The translations under genes and the position numbers were made by a program. Below, one piece after another: positions 37,545 through 48,354 of a stretch of 64,000 nt of DNA (positions are counted from its first letter, which is position 1; every line of letters begins with the position of its first letter). Below the pieces are notes generated by a model. That model saw only the letters and a list, made by a program, of their open reading frames with translations. It had not been told where the DNA came from and did no database searches. This stretch comes from Paguma larvata (taxonomy: Eukaryota; Chordata; Mammalia; Carnivora; Viverridae). Location: positions 79,020,502 to 79,084,501 of the forward strand of contig CM057832.1 in the NCBI GenBank assembly GCA_030068075.1, in the 5' to 3' direction.

Positions 37545-37765
37545 AAAATGTCACGCCACCTGGACGGCTCTGTCAGTTAAGCATCCGACTCTTGATCTCG
37601 GGTCAGGTCATGATCTCACCGTTTGTGAGTTCGAGCCCCACATCGGGCTTTCAGCTCTCAACCCAAAGCCCGCTTCAGATCCTCTGTCTTCCTCTCTCTC
37701 TGCCCCTCCCCTGCTTACTCATGTTCCTTCTCAAAATAAATATTTAAAAAATTAAAAAAAAAAAA
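37545..37765 (+). repeat. Feliform tRNA-Lys SINE, mutated head
   Basis: Head reads CACGCCACCTGGACGGCTCT, diverged. The body is recognisable from TCAGGTCATGATCTCACCGT. Possible duplication AAAAGAGTAAG (37534-37544) and AAAAGAGTCAG (37762-37772). Confidence 0.88.
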
Positions 37766-37789
37766 GAGTCAGTGACTGTCATCCCTCCG

Positions 37790-38272
37790 TGAAAAAGAAC
37801 GAAACCTTGCCGGTTATAACAGCACAGACCGTGAGGGCATTATGCTAAGAGAAATAAGAGAAACGTCGCGTGACGTCACCTATACGTGGAATCTGAAAAA
37901 GAAAAGAAAAGAGTCAAGCTCACAGATACAGACGACAAATCAGGGGTTTCCGGAGGTGAGGGGTAGAGGGTGGGTGAAAGGAACGAGAGGGGTCAAAGGT
38001 ACAAACTTCTAGTTGTAAAAGCAGTAAGTCGTGGGGATGTCACGTGCCGCTTGGCGACTGTAGTTAACAATACCGTACTGCATATTGAAAAGTTGCTGAG
38101 AGAGTAGATCTTAAAGCTCTCATCACGAGAAAAACATCTGTACCGTGTGATTGACCAGGTTAGACTCACTGTGGTGATCGTTTCACAATAAAAGCAAACA
38201 TTGAATCATTGTACTGTACGCCTGGAACTAATACAAAGCTACATGTCAGTTCATCTCAATTTTAGAAAGTCC
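37790..38272 (+). mobile_element. L1MA-type 3' end
   Basis: GAGGGCATTATGCTAAGAGA, TACGTGGAATCTGAAAAAG, GTACAAACTTCTAGTTGTAA, AAGTCGTGGGGATGTCACG and ACGCCTGGAACTAATACAAA form the 3' end of an L1MA-type LINE. Noncoding remnant. Confidence 0.75.
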
Positions 38273-38515
38273 TAAGATGGCAAAGCCCACAAAGGGTAGC
38301 ATTAGGACCTGAAACCAGAGAGACTCCTGTGTCTACACTCCTCATCACTGTGTTATACTGGCCTCAAGATGATGAACAAGAGGATTAAGATGCCGACTCT
38401 GGGGAGTGGGGCCAGAGAAGCATTCTCCATGGAAGTGAGGTTTCAAGCCATGACCGACTTCAGAAGAGTCTAGGCGTCAGAAACAAGGTATGCAAGCACC
38501 CAAGGCAGGAGGGAG

Positions 38516-38710
38516 TAGTGTGTTCCAGTTGAGCATCTGACTTTGACGCAGGTCATGATCTCAAGGTTCTCGAGTTTGAGCACCGCATCGGGCTCTGCTG
38601 ACAGTGTGGAGCCTGCTTCGGATCCTCTGTCTCCCTCTCTCTCTACCCCTTCCCCACCTGTCTTCTCTCCCTCCGTCTCTCTTGCTCTCAAAAATAAACA
38701 TTAAAAAACA
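38516..38710 (+). repeat. Feliform SINE, 5' end degraded
   Basis: The head is lost up to AGTTGAGCATCTGACTTTGA. The body from GCAGGTCATGATCTCAAGG to the AATAAACATTAAAAA tail is clear. Confidence 0.88.
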
Positions 38711-39544
38711 ATATATAACTAAAAATTGTGGTGAGGAGAGAGAAAAGGAGAAGGACTAGTATAAATAAGCTAAAGTCCTTATCTTTCATAGCAGGGAATA
38801 CTAGTCAAGTTCATGAATCAAGAAACAGAGGTGGAAACACAATATTTAAAATTAAAGAGGAAAATGTCCCCAAATCAGGAAGAAAACCGTCAGAAAAAGA
38901 TGCTGCATCGGAGTCAGAATTCAGGGGGAGGGAGTTGTGAGGGCAACGGAATTTTCATTTGATCCTTTCTCTGAAACGCTGTCCGGCCCTTATTTCCACC
39001 TGCATATGTTACATAAGTCGACTGGAGTTTCCTGCCTTACTTAACGCGTGCCCCTGTGGTGGCCGTCAGATGGCTCTCTCTCACTCCCTGAGGAGCCGGA
39101 ACCTGTTAAAAACTTGGGGCCACCTTCAGACACGCGTGCAGAGTTTTCTAGTGTTGAGCTGTACCATCTCCTCAAGGGCTTTGGGGCTAGATCCGTGACG
39201 AGTTCTTTCCAAGACAGTAAGAACTTCCCTGCCCCCACTGGGTCCACGCCCAGTTTTCCTTGTGGTCGGGAAGGGACTAGGCGGCCCCTGGGAGGGGTTA
39301 GAAGTCAGCCAAAGAAGGAAAAGGGCGAGTTGCCCAGCACATCCTTATTGCCTGGGGGGGCTTGCTCCCATTCCACAGGAGTTAGGGACGAGCAGGGACT
39401 CACCCTGAAGGGGCCGGCAGCTTCCTAAACACCTCAGGTGTGTGTGAGTAGAGGACATAGGGGGACAGGGCGAAGTGGGGTGGGTGGAGGCATGAGCAGG
39501 AATTAGAATGCAGATGGCCTGAGCCTAACCGTGCACACGCCAGC

Positions 39545-39655
39545 TCAGCTCAAGGGCAGGATTGGCACGTCATTCATCTTTACATCCCCTGCACTGAGCA
39601 TGTACCTAATAAATGTTGGTCGGATAAAGGAACAAATCAATGAAGGAGTAAATGA
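39545..39655 (+). mobile_element. L2 3' end
   Basis: CATCCCCTGCACTGAGCATG followed by TACCTAATAAATGTTGGTCG and AATGAA units is the L2 3' terminus. Confidence 0.65.
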
Positions 39656-41047
39656 AAACCAAATGAGTGAATAAAATGCCTATTATAACCCCCACCTTTT
39701 AAAAAACATTAGCAAAACAGAGTAAGGAGTGTAATAAAAATTTCATTACTTTCTGGCACATCCTTGACTATGTGAATCCATTACACGTCTGCTCATGTGT
39801 GTGTGTTACCATGACTACTTGCCAGAGTTAAATAATTGATAATGGGAAGCAATTTAAGCCTTTGGGTTCCCTCCCTAAGAGGCAGAGAGGCTTGGATACC
39901 TCCTGGACTAACAGATCAAAGAGCAAAGCCAATGACACTGGAAAAGTCAGATGACATTTATGGAAAGATAGGCTCACTCAGGAAATGTTGGAATTGGCTA
40001 GGCTGTCAGCTTAGAGTATGAGTCTCGACTAGGAAGGAGTAGGAACTTGGAACCAGAAACATCAACTAGCTTCCCCTATTCCCCAGGAGGTGAACCAAAT
40101 ATCTGTTTTGTCAGGTAATCGAAGTATGGTGGAGTTAAGAAGGGGATATCTATAATAACACTGTCGACTTAATTAGCATAAAAATAATAGAAGCTGCACC
40201 CATGAGGCTGTGGTAAAACCTGTAAGCTATATTCTTCTAGAGGGGTCATAAATTGGCTCAACCCCTTCTAGAGGTCGGTAAGTCACAGAGGCGGCCCTGT
40301 CATTATAAGCACAATTTCGTCTTGCCTAGGCAATGGAAAAGACCTTTGTAAAGATTTTCAAAGATGTTGGATTAATCATTGTGAAAGTTTGATCATGCCC
40401 TGGTGGGTATTCCAATCGACTAAAAGAAACCCGGAATCAGGCTGGGGAGGGTGTGTACCAAATTTCTGCAGCAGAAAGCTATGGACGGATCAAGTTATGA
40501 TTCTGTCTGAATGGTTATAACTAAGAGAATCTTGGGTCATTAACGTTTGTGAAGAAGGTTCCACTGTTCTTCCAGGTTTGTATCTTTCCTGAGGGAACCT
40601 GGACTTTGGGTTAATTCCTAGTCACTAACCGTGATCAACTGATTGATCCTTTCATTGAACAATTTTTTTTGAGCTCCCACTGTTTGGAGGAAGGGACCTT
40701 TCTTATCCTTCTTGGAGACCATTCTTGCTCAGAGTGTGGATTTGTGAGGTATTTTCTGGTTGAATGAGGGGCTGGAAAAAATCCTGGATTTTCCCATACT
40801 GGTTTCCTATCTGGGTTGTAGCTGACAGAATTTATCGCTTCTGTAAAGCTTCCTTAAGTTTAGCAGTTGTTAAATTTGGGAGACTATAGTTTTCTTTTCT
40901 ACTCCTCTTGCAGTAAAGGTCTCTTTGTATTCTCATCACTATCAAAATCAACCGCTGATGGTACCCTCACAAGTAAATTCTCTTCATCTGGGTTGGTTCT
41001 CATTTTTTACTGAGCTTCCCCAACCTGTGTTAAGATTAAGCTTTAGA

Positions 41048-41242
41048 GAGGCATCTTGGTGGCTCAGTTGATGGAACAACTGACTTGGGCTCAGGTCATG
41101 ATCTCCTGGTTGGTGAGTTCGAGCCCCACATCAGCTTGCTGCTGTCAGCCTGTCAGCACAGAGCCCACTTCTGATCCTCTGTCCCCTTCTCTCTGCCCCT
41201 TGCATTCTCCCCAAAATAAAATATATATATTATATATAAAGG
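41048..41242 (+). repeat. Feliform tRNA-Lys SINE
   Basis: Head GAGGCATCTTGGTGGCTCAG, diverged, tail expanded into a TA run. Flanks share AGCTTTAGA. Confidence 0.88.
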
Positions 41243-41368
41243 TAGAGCTTTAGATTGTTGACGTTAAAGCCTCAATATAAAACACACTCAACTGATTTCA
41301 CCTTTTTAAAGTAATTCAGCATTATCGATTATAATAAAGCAATTAGTATTCCCATGGGCACACATGTG

Positions 41369-41419
41369 AAATGTGTGTGTGTGTAAAAGAGAGAGAGAGA
41401 GAGACACAAGAGAGAGAGA
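41369..41419. repeat. (GT)n(GA)n compound simple repeat
   Basis: GTGTGTGTGTGTGT, then AAAAGAGAGAGAGAGAGAGA and a second GA run. Confidence 0.85.
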
Positions 41420-41727
41420 ATTCTGATTTCAAATGCAAGTTTAGCTGTTGAACCTGGACTATTTATGTCTTCCCCGTCTTTGGTCTATTCTCAGGGAATC
41501 TAAGAAACAAACAAGTGAACCCTCTAGGTGGCCATGATTCCGAGACACAGAAAACTGAAAAGAACTCGTAGATAATATAACTAGTGGATGGCTTGGATAC
41601 AGTGTAGCGGTGGGGCTGTCGGTTTGAACGGAAGAAAAATAACACATCGCCAGTTGAAAATAAAGAAATTCACTAACCCAGCCCAGAAACGGAAGATGAA
41701 CAAAGGGTTTTGCTGGCTTTACTGTAC

Positions 41728-41993
41728 CTTGGTTGGCATGGGCTTCTTGAAGGGGATTTCAGCTTGCATCCAAATACCCCTTGGAGACTCCAGCAAAGAC
41801 CAAATTTTCTCTTGAACTACGTGGTTCTCTTCAAAGATATAAACTGCCAGTGTGTCACTCATTTTCAAAAACCCATAGATGGCATAATAAAAACGTAGAC
41901 AATACTGCAAATTTCCCGGCAGGGAGGGACCGTAGAGTCTTCCAATGTAGCCAGGCTGAGATGTAAATTTTGTGTTTGCCAGCAAGTAATACC
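41728..41993 (-). CDS. MAMDC2: MAMDC2 exon: core of MAM domain 3
   Basis: Coding exon of 266 bp, phase 1 in and phase 0 out (2 bases plus 88 codons). The acceptor is atttgcag/GG and the donor AAG/gtacag, which is non-consensus after position +4. The product starts GYYLLANTKFTSQPGYIG, has the third MAM cysteine in LQYCLRFYYAIYGF, then SDTLAVYIFEENHVVQEKIW, and ends FKKPMPTK. This is the core of MAM domain 3 of MAMDC2. It is the counterpart of the exons at 57274-57530 (MAM2) and 1740-1999 (MAM4), with the same phases and nearly the same length. The following intron is the longest fully contained one, at 19279 bp. Confidence 0.96.
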
Positions 41994-42125
41994 CTGCAAA
42001 TGGGACAGAACATTCAGGAAATCAGTAATGAAAAATTTACATAATCTAGCCCAGATTATCAAGTGGCAAAATTTGGCTAAAAGTAGTGGGATTTGCCAAC
42101 CGAGGCTACTTCCATAGGCTTAAAA

Positions 42126-42345
42126 AATTTTTTTTCAATGTTTATTTTTTTGAAAGAAAGAGAGAGAGAGAGACAGAGCACGAGCAGGGGAGCGGCAAAG
42201 AGCAAGGGAGACAAAGAATCGGAAGCAGGCTCCAGGCTCTGAGCTGTCAGCACAGAGCCCGACGCGGGGCTCACACTCACGAACTGTGAGATCAGGACCT
42301 GAGCCAAAGTTGGACGCTTAACTGGCTGATCCACCCAGGCGACCC
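42126..42345 (-). repeat. Feliform tRNA-Lys SINE
   Basis: T-rich tail to CACCCAGGCGACCC. Flanked by TCCATAGGCTTAAA (42111-42124) and TCCATAGGCTTTAAA (42346-42360). Confidence 0.94.
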
Positions 42346-42912
42346 TCCATAGGCTTTAAATGATAGAATGCATTCTGTAGTATCAGTGGCTTAAAAGTGA
42401 CAGAATATATCCATGTGACTCAATTACAAATAACACTTCTCCAATTCTACGTAACCTCCATAAACCAGTCAGCCAGGTGATAACAGACGGAGCATCTAAT
42501 ACAGGGTCCTAGTGAATGTCGGGCCCAGAGCAGATTTTTCCTGCTTGCGGAGACCAGTGGAGATAGAGAGAGAGATTACAGGCTGGCCTGGCAATCCTGG
42601 AATTTGGGTTCTTTCACTCGAGTAGGGTTATGGATTGAATTCTGTTGTCCCCAAAATCTATGTTGTTTCAGTCAGCCATTCAAGCAGAAAATACCTCTCA
42701 AGTACCTAATCTGTGCAATAAAAGGGTCCCAAGAGGAATAATTCTTTCTTCTAAATAACAAAAAGAAACATAAGGATGAGAACCTCCACCTAGCCCCAGA
42801 CCCCCAGGGTAAACTTAAAACAGATCCATGCATTCTAGAAAGCCTGGATAGAAAAGAAAAAAATAATACCCTACTTTTCTTTCTTTCCTTCTTCTGCTTC
42901 TCCCCCACCAAC

Positions 42913-43309
42913 TTTTTTTTTCTTTCTTTCTTTTTTTTTTTTTTTTTGATAGTCACACATCTGCCCTTTTTGTGAGCGGCAGGTGGGACACTTCCAGCAA
43001 TAGTAAAAAAAAAAAAAATTAATTTACAAAGGCAGGGATTCAGTGAAGCCGCCTGTTGGGAACCCTTGGGAACATATACATAGACACCAAGCAAGAGCAG
43101 CAGGAAGAGGACTCCAAAGCCCCTGAGGCCGAGCCACCATGGAGACGGGAGCTCTTTGTAGACATCCCGAGTGCACTTGGAGGAGGTAACCTCGTACACA
43201 AAGAAGCAGGCCGTGAAGAACACGCCAACGGCCAACGGCGCCATGTCAGATGGGGGAAGGCAGGCGGGCTCACTGGGCTGGTGCATCCGCTCGTGGTCTC
43301 AGGCTCTGC
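42913..43309 (-). pseudogene. TMEM258: TMEM258 processed pseudogene
   Basis: An intronless, disabled copy of TMEM258 (C11orf10/Kuduk), a small subunit of the oligosaccharyltransferase in the ER membrane, in the same orientation as the host gene. The ancestral coding part is about 43074-43309, or 236 nt against 240 in the parent. In one frame one reads CTSPVSPPAFPHLT, near the parental N-terminus. After a 1-bp deletion the reading continues in another frame as FFTACFFVYEVTSSKCTRDV and GFGVLFLLLLLGVYVY. The start codon is lost, the stop codon has become TAT, and about 3 more bases are missing in the middle. The recognisable 3' UTR follows, then a tail of about 35 mostly-A bases on the minus strand (42913-42947). 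Loss of introns plus the A-tail show retroposition. The 204-residue ORF over it is a read-through artefact. Confidence 0.93.
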
Positions 43310-43436
43310 TTTGCCAGGCACAAGGAAATCCACAGCTCTGCCACCGGAGTAACACGTCAGTCTTCATTTAGTTTAGTTTTACCCAATTACTTCATTCACG
43401 CGGCAAAAGGTTCTGGGGTTATTTCATGTGAGTGGT

Positions 43437-44031
43437 GATATGGACCGAGCTGTGTCCCCCTAGAATCCATCGGTTGAAAGCCTAATTCCCAATGTGACTT
43501 TATTTGAAGATTGGGCCTTTAAGGAGGTAGTTCAATGAGGTTATAAGGGTGGGGCCTTAATCCTATAGAACTGGTGTCCTCTTGAGAGGAAGAGACACCA
43601 GAGACCTCTCTTTTCTTTTTTCTTTCTTTAATGTTTATTTATTTTTGAGAGACAGAGTGCAAGCAGGGGAGGGGCACAGAGAGAGGGAGACATAGAATCA
43701 GAAACAAGCTCCAGGCTCTGGGCTGTCAACGTGGGGCTCGGACTCCCGGACCTCGAGATCACGACCTGAGCTGAAGTTGGATGCTTAACCGACTGAGTCA
43801 CCCAGGCGCCCCGAGACCTCTCTTTCTCTCTTCATGTTCACACATGGAGCAAAGGCCATGTGAGGACACAAAGAGAAGGAGCCATCTATCGACAAGGTAG
43901 AAAGTGAGGTCTCCCCAGAACCAGCCCTGACAGCATCTGGATCTAGGACTTTCTACCTCCCGAGCTGTGAGGAAATACGCTTCTGCTGTTTGGGTCACGC
44001 AGTCTGTGGCACTTGGTTGGACCACCTGAGC
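43437..44031 (+). mobile_element. MLT1-like (ERVL-MaLR) LTR, split by a SINE
   Basis: GGACCGAGCTGTGTCCCCCT, GGTTATAAGGGTGGGGCCTT, ATCCTATAGAACTGGTGTCC, GGCCATGTGAGGACACAAAG and GAGCTGTGAGGAAATACG follow the MLT1 order. The SINE at 43614-43812 interrupts it; text resumes exactly after the 13-bp duplication. Confidence 0.78.
43614..43812 (-). repeat. Feliform tRNA-Lys SINE inside an LTR
   Basis: Flanked by GAGACCTCTCTTT at 43601-43613 and 43813-43825, perfect. Inserted into the older LTR. Confidence 0.95.
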
Positions 44032-44079
44032 ACATTAGCACGGGTGGCCATGCGCAGCCACTGCAACGTTTTTGAAGCC

Positions 44080-44490
44080 TGAATTTAATTCTACTCTTCT
44101 CTTCCTTAAAATCTTTCAATGGTTCCTTATTTCCTTTATAAAAAAATCCCAAAGGCTCAGTCTAGCTTGCCGCACCATAGTCTACCTCCCAACTTCGTTT
44201 TCCTCCACTCTCCTGCCCTCAGCGCAGCCACGCTAACCTTCCAGCTGCTCGGGGTGTCCAGTTCTTCCCATGCTCAGGACCTCACGGATGCTCCGTCCTC
44301 TGCCTGGATTCCTCCCACTCTCCTGGCTAATCCCCTCTCCCCTCAGAAAAGCCTTCCCGGGATCTCCTACCAAAATTGGGTTCTCCCCCGTAATCTCTCT
44401 CAGAGCCTACTCTTCATTTCTTCCATAGCACGTACCTTATACGTTTATTTGTGTATATATTTGTCTAACATTTCTCTTGCCCGTTGAAAT
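44080..44490 (+). mobile_element. L2-like 3' portion
   Basis: AAAATCTTTCAATGGTTCCT, GCAGCCACGCTAACCTTCCA and TTTCTTCCATAGCACGTACC follow the L2 order, without the terminal repeat. Confidence 0.65.
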
Positions 44491-44874
44491 GATTGTTAGA
44501 AAAGAATACACAAAGACAAGCATAAAACTGAGGGCCCCTTTCCAAGGCCCTTCCCAGGGCCTGTGCAGGTAAGGCGCACTGAAACGTAGGTTTCATCAGC
44601 GTATTAACACACCCCAGTGCCCAGTGTATAAACAGCCACTGAATAAATGATTTAGACACTAACCCTTGAAAACAAGCTCTTTGCACCTGTCTCTATGGGA
44701 GTGGGTTAACGGGCGATGCCATCAAAGTGATGACATAGGTCATCCTGACCCAGGGGAGCTCAAACTGGTTTCCTAAAGTTCCTTGTGGCCAGAGCCACCA
44801 AGTGCCCCGTCCCTGACATTTCCCAGCAGTATTTTTAGCTTCTATTGGCCTCCAATATATTTTTCCTTGAGTAA

Positions 44875-45130
44875 ATGACACATAACATAAAATTCACTAT
44901 TTTAACCATTTTAAAACGTACAGTTCAGTGGCATTTAGTACATCCACCAATGCCTGGCAACCACCACCACTGTCTAATTTCAGTACATTTTCATCATCCC
45001 AGAAGGAAACGCTATACCCCTTAAACAGTAACTTCCCATCCCCCATCCGCAGCCCCCGGCCGCCGTTCATCTGCTTTCTGTCTCTATGGTTCTCTATTCT
45101 GGATATTTCATACAACTGGAATCTAATAGC
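44875..45130 (-). mobile_element. L1M-derived segment
   Basis: CATAACATAAAATTCACTAT, TACAGTTCAGTGGCATTTAG and GGATATTTCATACAACTGGA are the familiar reverse text of old L1M elements. Orientation and family are from memory. Confidence 0.6.
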
Positions 45131-45170
45131 TTTTTTTATTTTAATAGCTTTTTAAATGTACTTCTCTATA

Positions 45171-45262
45171 GGGGCACCTGAGTGGCTCAGTTCAGTTAAG
45201 CATCCAGCTTTGGGTTTCGGCTCAGGTCATGATCTCTTGGTTTGCGGGACGGAGCCCTCCGT
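45171..45262 (+). repeat. SINE truncated at its 3' end
   Basis: Head GGGGCACCTGAGTGGCTCAG to about TTTGCGGGACGGAGCCCTCC, then unrelated DNA. The body and A-tail are missing, so it was cut after insertion. It lies about 190 bp past the donor of the MAM3-start exon. Confidence 0.85.
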
Positions 45263-45453
45263 ATTTCACAACTGGCAAACCGCATTCCAAGTTTTAAAAA
45301 GAGGCCAAACACTAGACTGCCCGATCGTATTGGCTTTTGTACGGCTGCCCTTTTTTAAGATGCCATGTTGGTGGGCGTGGGGTAAGAACAGCAGCGGGAA
45401 CACGAACACTCCCCCCACCCCCAGCGCGCCCGGCGCAGAGACTCCCGATTTAC

Positions 45454-45597
45454 CGAGGCCTGACGTGTGGTCTCCGGCCCGATACATGTTTGGTTTTACT
45501 TTCACCCGGGTCCAGCCTGGACCTTCTTTATCCTGATAAAAGTTGCAGAGATCTTCCTCGAAATTGCAGCTGGCTTCCAGGGCACTGAAAGGAAGTT
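45454..45597 (-). CDS. MAMDC2: MAMDC2 exon: start of MAM domain 3
   Basis: Coding exon of 144 bp, phase 1 in and phase 1 out. The acceptor is ttgttcag/AA and the donor CTCG/gtaaat, weaker than consensus. The split codon gives E, then LPFSALEASCNFEEDLCNF, then YQDKEGPGWTRVKVKP, and the exon ends with a DHTSGLG-type motif. The C-x-F-E-x-x-x-C pair is the first cysteine pair of a MAM domain, and the D-H-T-x-G-x-G motif precedes the GYY strand carried on the next exon. The DNA just past the donor (about 45400-45480) is CpG-rich for this window, and a 3'-truncated SINE lies about 190 bp into the intron. The match to MAMDC2 is clear and there is no stop in frame. Confidence 0.96.
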
Positions 45598-46713
45598 CTG
45601 AACAAAGAAGAACCGAAGTCAAAGAGCCAGACTCAAGGGTCTCGAGGGACGACATCAACGCGTTGACAAATACATACACATTCGTGCCAGGGGAGACAGA
45701 ATACATAAAACACACAAAAATATTTTCACCCTAACGGCACGCTGGCAGCTTAGCATCAAGCTAACATCTCGGCATGACAGGAAAATTGTTCTTTTCCTGC
45801 CTAAAGGGATGGAGGGAAGGAGCTCTGTTCACATTCTCTATAAAAAATAAAGAAGTACCAGACTTCAAAAGACATTTCCTTTCATAATGTAAAGACTGGG
45901 AGCGATTATTCACATACTTCTTCACAATTCAAAATTCATTCATAGAAAATTAAAGAGAAAGAAAAGGTAAAGATGTGAAGGAATTCTTAATTTTTCTCGA
46001 AGACAGGTATTTTAGAAATCATATTTTCCAGAAATAATTTTCCTTTGTTATTCAATCTGTGTCACCAGCACAGCTCCTGTCTGTTGCTAATTGACATTAC
46101 GAGTAGGAGCTGATCTGCCTGAAGAAAATCATTGCTCAGTATAAATCACGCTGCTCGAAAAGTCACACCAATTTCATCACCCGTACTGCTATTATTTTGG
46201 CTTTTGCTGAGTTCTGGTATCATTTACCCTGGTCTATAAATACCACCTCATTTCAGACTGCCTGGAGGGAATGAAACATAAAAGATTTCTGCTTTTTTGT
46301 GAAAACTTGGTACAGCAACAAGTGATTGGAAATTTCACTGTTCAGATCGTCAGAATTCAGAAGGGTTGTGACTGTCACAGTTTGGGACCCATTCAAGGTA
46401 GCCAACTGGGATTCTGTTCTGCGTGCTGACATATACTGGTCTAAGCTTTTAGGGCCAGAGAAAGAGGGCACGGTTTTGAATAAATGTGAAATTACCTCTA
46501 GAGAAACATTTAAATTCTGGGAGCAGCGACCTAATGAAGCAGGGAGCTGTTTACAGACAAAAACTCACTATACTCTCAATTCCTCGATTCCCAAAGCAAG
46601 AGAGTTTGGCCCAGACTAAAGGGGGTGAAAGATGCATGACAACCAAATACGACAAGGGTGCCGGGATTCAATCTTGGTCCAGGAAAACACATAGCATATA
46701 AATGACAGCACTG

Positions 46714-46971
46714 AGAGGCGCCTGGGTGGTTCAGTCAGTTAGTGTCCAACTTTGGCTCAGGTCATGATTTTGTGGTTCGTGGGTTTTTGCCTTGCATTGG
46801 CTGACATTGGCTGACAGCAGCACGAAGCCCACTTTGGATCCTCTGTCCCCCTCTTTTTGTCCCTCCCCTACTCACGTTCTCTCTCTCTCTCTTTTTCCCT
46901 CCCTCTCTCTCTTTCTCTCTCCTTCCCATCTCCCTTTCTCTCAAAAATAAACAAACATTAAAAAAAAAAAA
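46714..46971 (+). repeat. Feliform tRNA-Lys SINE with expanded CT tract
   Basis: GAGGCGCCTGGGTGGTTCAG head. It contains a duplicated TGGCTGACAT unit and a long CT-rich run before the A-tail, making it longer than its siblings. Confidence 0.92.
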
Positions 46972-47059
46972 GACAGCTGTGGGACAACTGGTAAAATTAG
47001 TATGTGGATCATAGGTTAGTTGATAATATTGTATCAGTGCCAAATTTCCTGAACTTGTT

Positions 47060-47296
47060 TTATTTTTTAATTTTATTTGGAAAAATTTTTTAACATTTTT
47101 ATTCATTTTTGAGAGATATAGAGACAGAGTGTGAGCAGGGGAAGGGCAGAGAGAGAGGGATACACAGAATCTGAAGCAGGCTCCAGGCTCTGAGCTGTCA
47201 GCACAGAGCCCGATGTAGGGCTCAAACTCACAGACCGCGAGATCATGACCTGAGCTGAAGTCGGCCGCTTAACCAACTAAGCCACCCAGGCGCCCC
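47060..47296 (-). repeat. Feliform SINE, innermost of a three-SINE stack
   Basis: Complete reverse copy ending GCCACCCAGGCGCCCC, directly abutting the T-rich tail of the next copy. It therefore probably inserted into that tail. Confidence 0.92.
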
Positions 47297-47496
47297 ATTT
47301 TTTTAAATTTTTTAAATGTTTATTTATTTTTGAGACAGAGACAGAGCATGAGCGGAGGAGGGGCAGAGAGAGAGGGAGACACAGAATCTGAAGCAGGCTC
47401 CAGGCTCTGAGCCGTCAGCACAGAGCCCGACGTGGGGCTCGAACTCACAGACTACGATATCATGACCTGAGCCGAAGTCAGACAAGGCGCCCCTCT
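47297..47496 (-). repeat. Feliform SINE, middle of a three-SINE stack
   Basis: Reverse copy. It lacks most of the head (AAGTCAGACAAGGCGCCCC, missing the GAGCCACCC box). TGAACTTGTT at 47050-47059 and 47497-47506 brackets this copy and the one before it. Confidence 0.92.
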
Positions 47497-47506
47497 TGAA
47501 CTTGTT

Positions 47507-47702
47507 AGTAATGTTTGTTTATTTATTTATTTTTGAGAGAGTGAGACAGAGAGAGAGAATGAGCAGGGGAGGGGTAGGGAGAGATGGCGACAGAATCCCA
47601 AGCAGGCTCCACACTTGGGGCTCCAACCTATGAACCATGAGATCATGACCTGAGCTGAAATCAAGAGCCAGAAGCTTAACTGACTGAACCACCCAGATGC
47701 CC
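47507..47702 (-). repeat. Feliform SINE, oldest of a three-SINE stack
   Basis: More diverged reverse copy ending CACCCAGATGCCCC. The outer duplication CCAAATTTCCTGAACTT (47040-47056 and 47703-47719, 17 bp) encloses all three. Confidence 0.92.
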
Positions 47703-47903
47703 CCAAATTTCCTGAACTTTAATATTATCTGACAGCATGTTGGAAAATGTGCTGGATTTTAGAAAATACACACTGAAGTATTTAGGGCTAAAGGGGCATA
47801 ATGTTTGCAACTTACATGCTCAATAAGGCAAATGTGGCAAAATGTTCATTTGTAGATCTGGGTGAAGAGTACATGAGAGTTCTTTACAGTATTCTTGCAA
47901 ATT

Positions 47904-48110
47904 AAAAAAAAATTTTAATGTTTATTTATTTTTGAGATAGAGTGTGAGCAGGGGAGGGGCAGAGAGAGAGGGAGACACAGAATCCGAAGCAGGCTCCAGG
48001 CTCCGAGCTGTCAGCACAGAGCCCGATGCAGGGCTCGAACTCATGAACCCGTGAGATCCTAACCTGAGCTAAAATCCGACGCATAACTGACTGAGCCACC
48101 CAGGCGCCCC
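47904..48110 (-). repeat. Feliform tRNA-Lys SINE
   Basis: Near-consensus reverse copy ending GCCACCCAGGCGCCCC. The flanks share an imperfect ATtCTTGCAaATT-type repeat. Confidence 0.94.
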
Positions 48111-48354
48111 AATACTTGCACATTTTATCTGAGTTTAAAATGACACTAAAATGAAGTTTTAAAAATGCTGAATTAAAAAAAAAAAAGTGACCAAGACCAC
48201 ATTATGAAAAAAAAGATTAGGAGTAAATTGTTCCTATATAACTGGATCCCAATTGTGCCTCAGGAGACCCGCCCTGGCAAGCATGCAAGGAAAGCCTCCT
48301 GAAGAGCCAGAGAGGAGATAAGGAAACAAAGAGCATTCTCAGTGCTCCCTGACT

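Larger units (their letters stand above)
22449..41727. other. MAMDC2 intron of 19279 bp
   Basis: Intron separating the core and end exons of MAM3. It carries SINEs, L1, L2, MIR and MER-type fragments, a head-to-head SINE palindrome and simple repeats, listed separately. Stretches without recognised features include 22460-23480, 23740-25580, 25840-26340, 26560-28630, 29370-30110, 31360-32330, 32500-34150, 34660-35510, 36140-37090, 38720-39530 and 39660-41040. No open reading frame in them shows recognisable protein similarity. Confidence 0.8.
41994..45453. other. MAMDC2 intron of 3460 bp
   Basis: Intron between the MAM3 start and core exons. In order it holds a SINE, the TMEM258 pseudogene, an MLT1-like LTR split by a SINE, an L2-like fragment, an L1-derived segment and a truncated SINE. 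The rest shows nothing I recognise. Confidence 0.85.

Noticed and set aside
42672..43286. Open reading frame of 204 codons with membrane-like segments
   Set aside because: It reads through part of the TMEM258 retrocopy, its 3' UTR and A-tail into flanking DNA. The true parental frame is broken and lacks start and stop.
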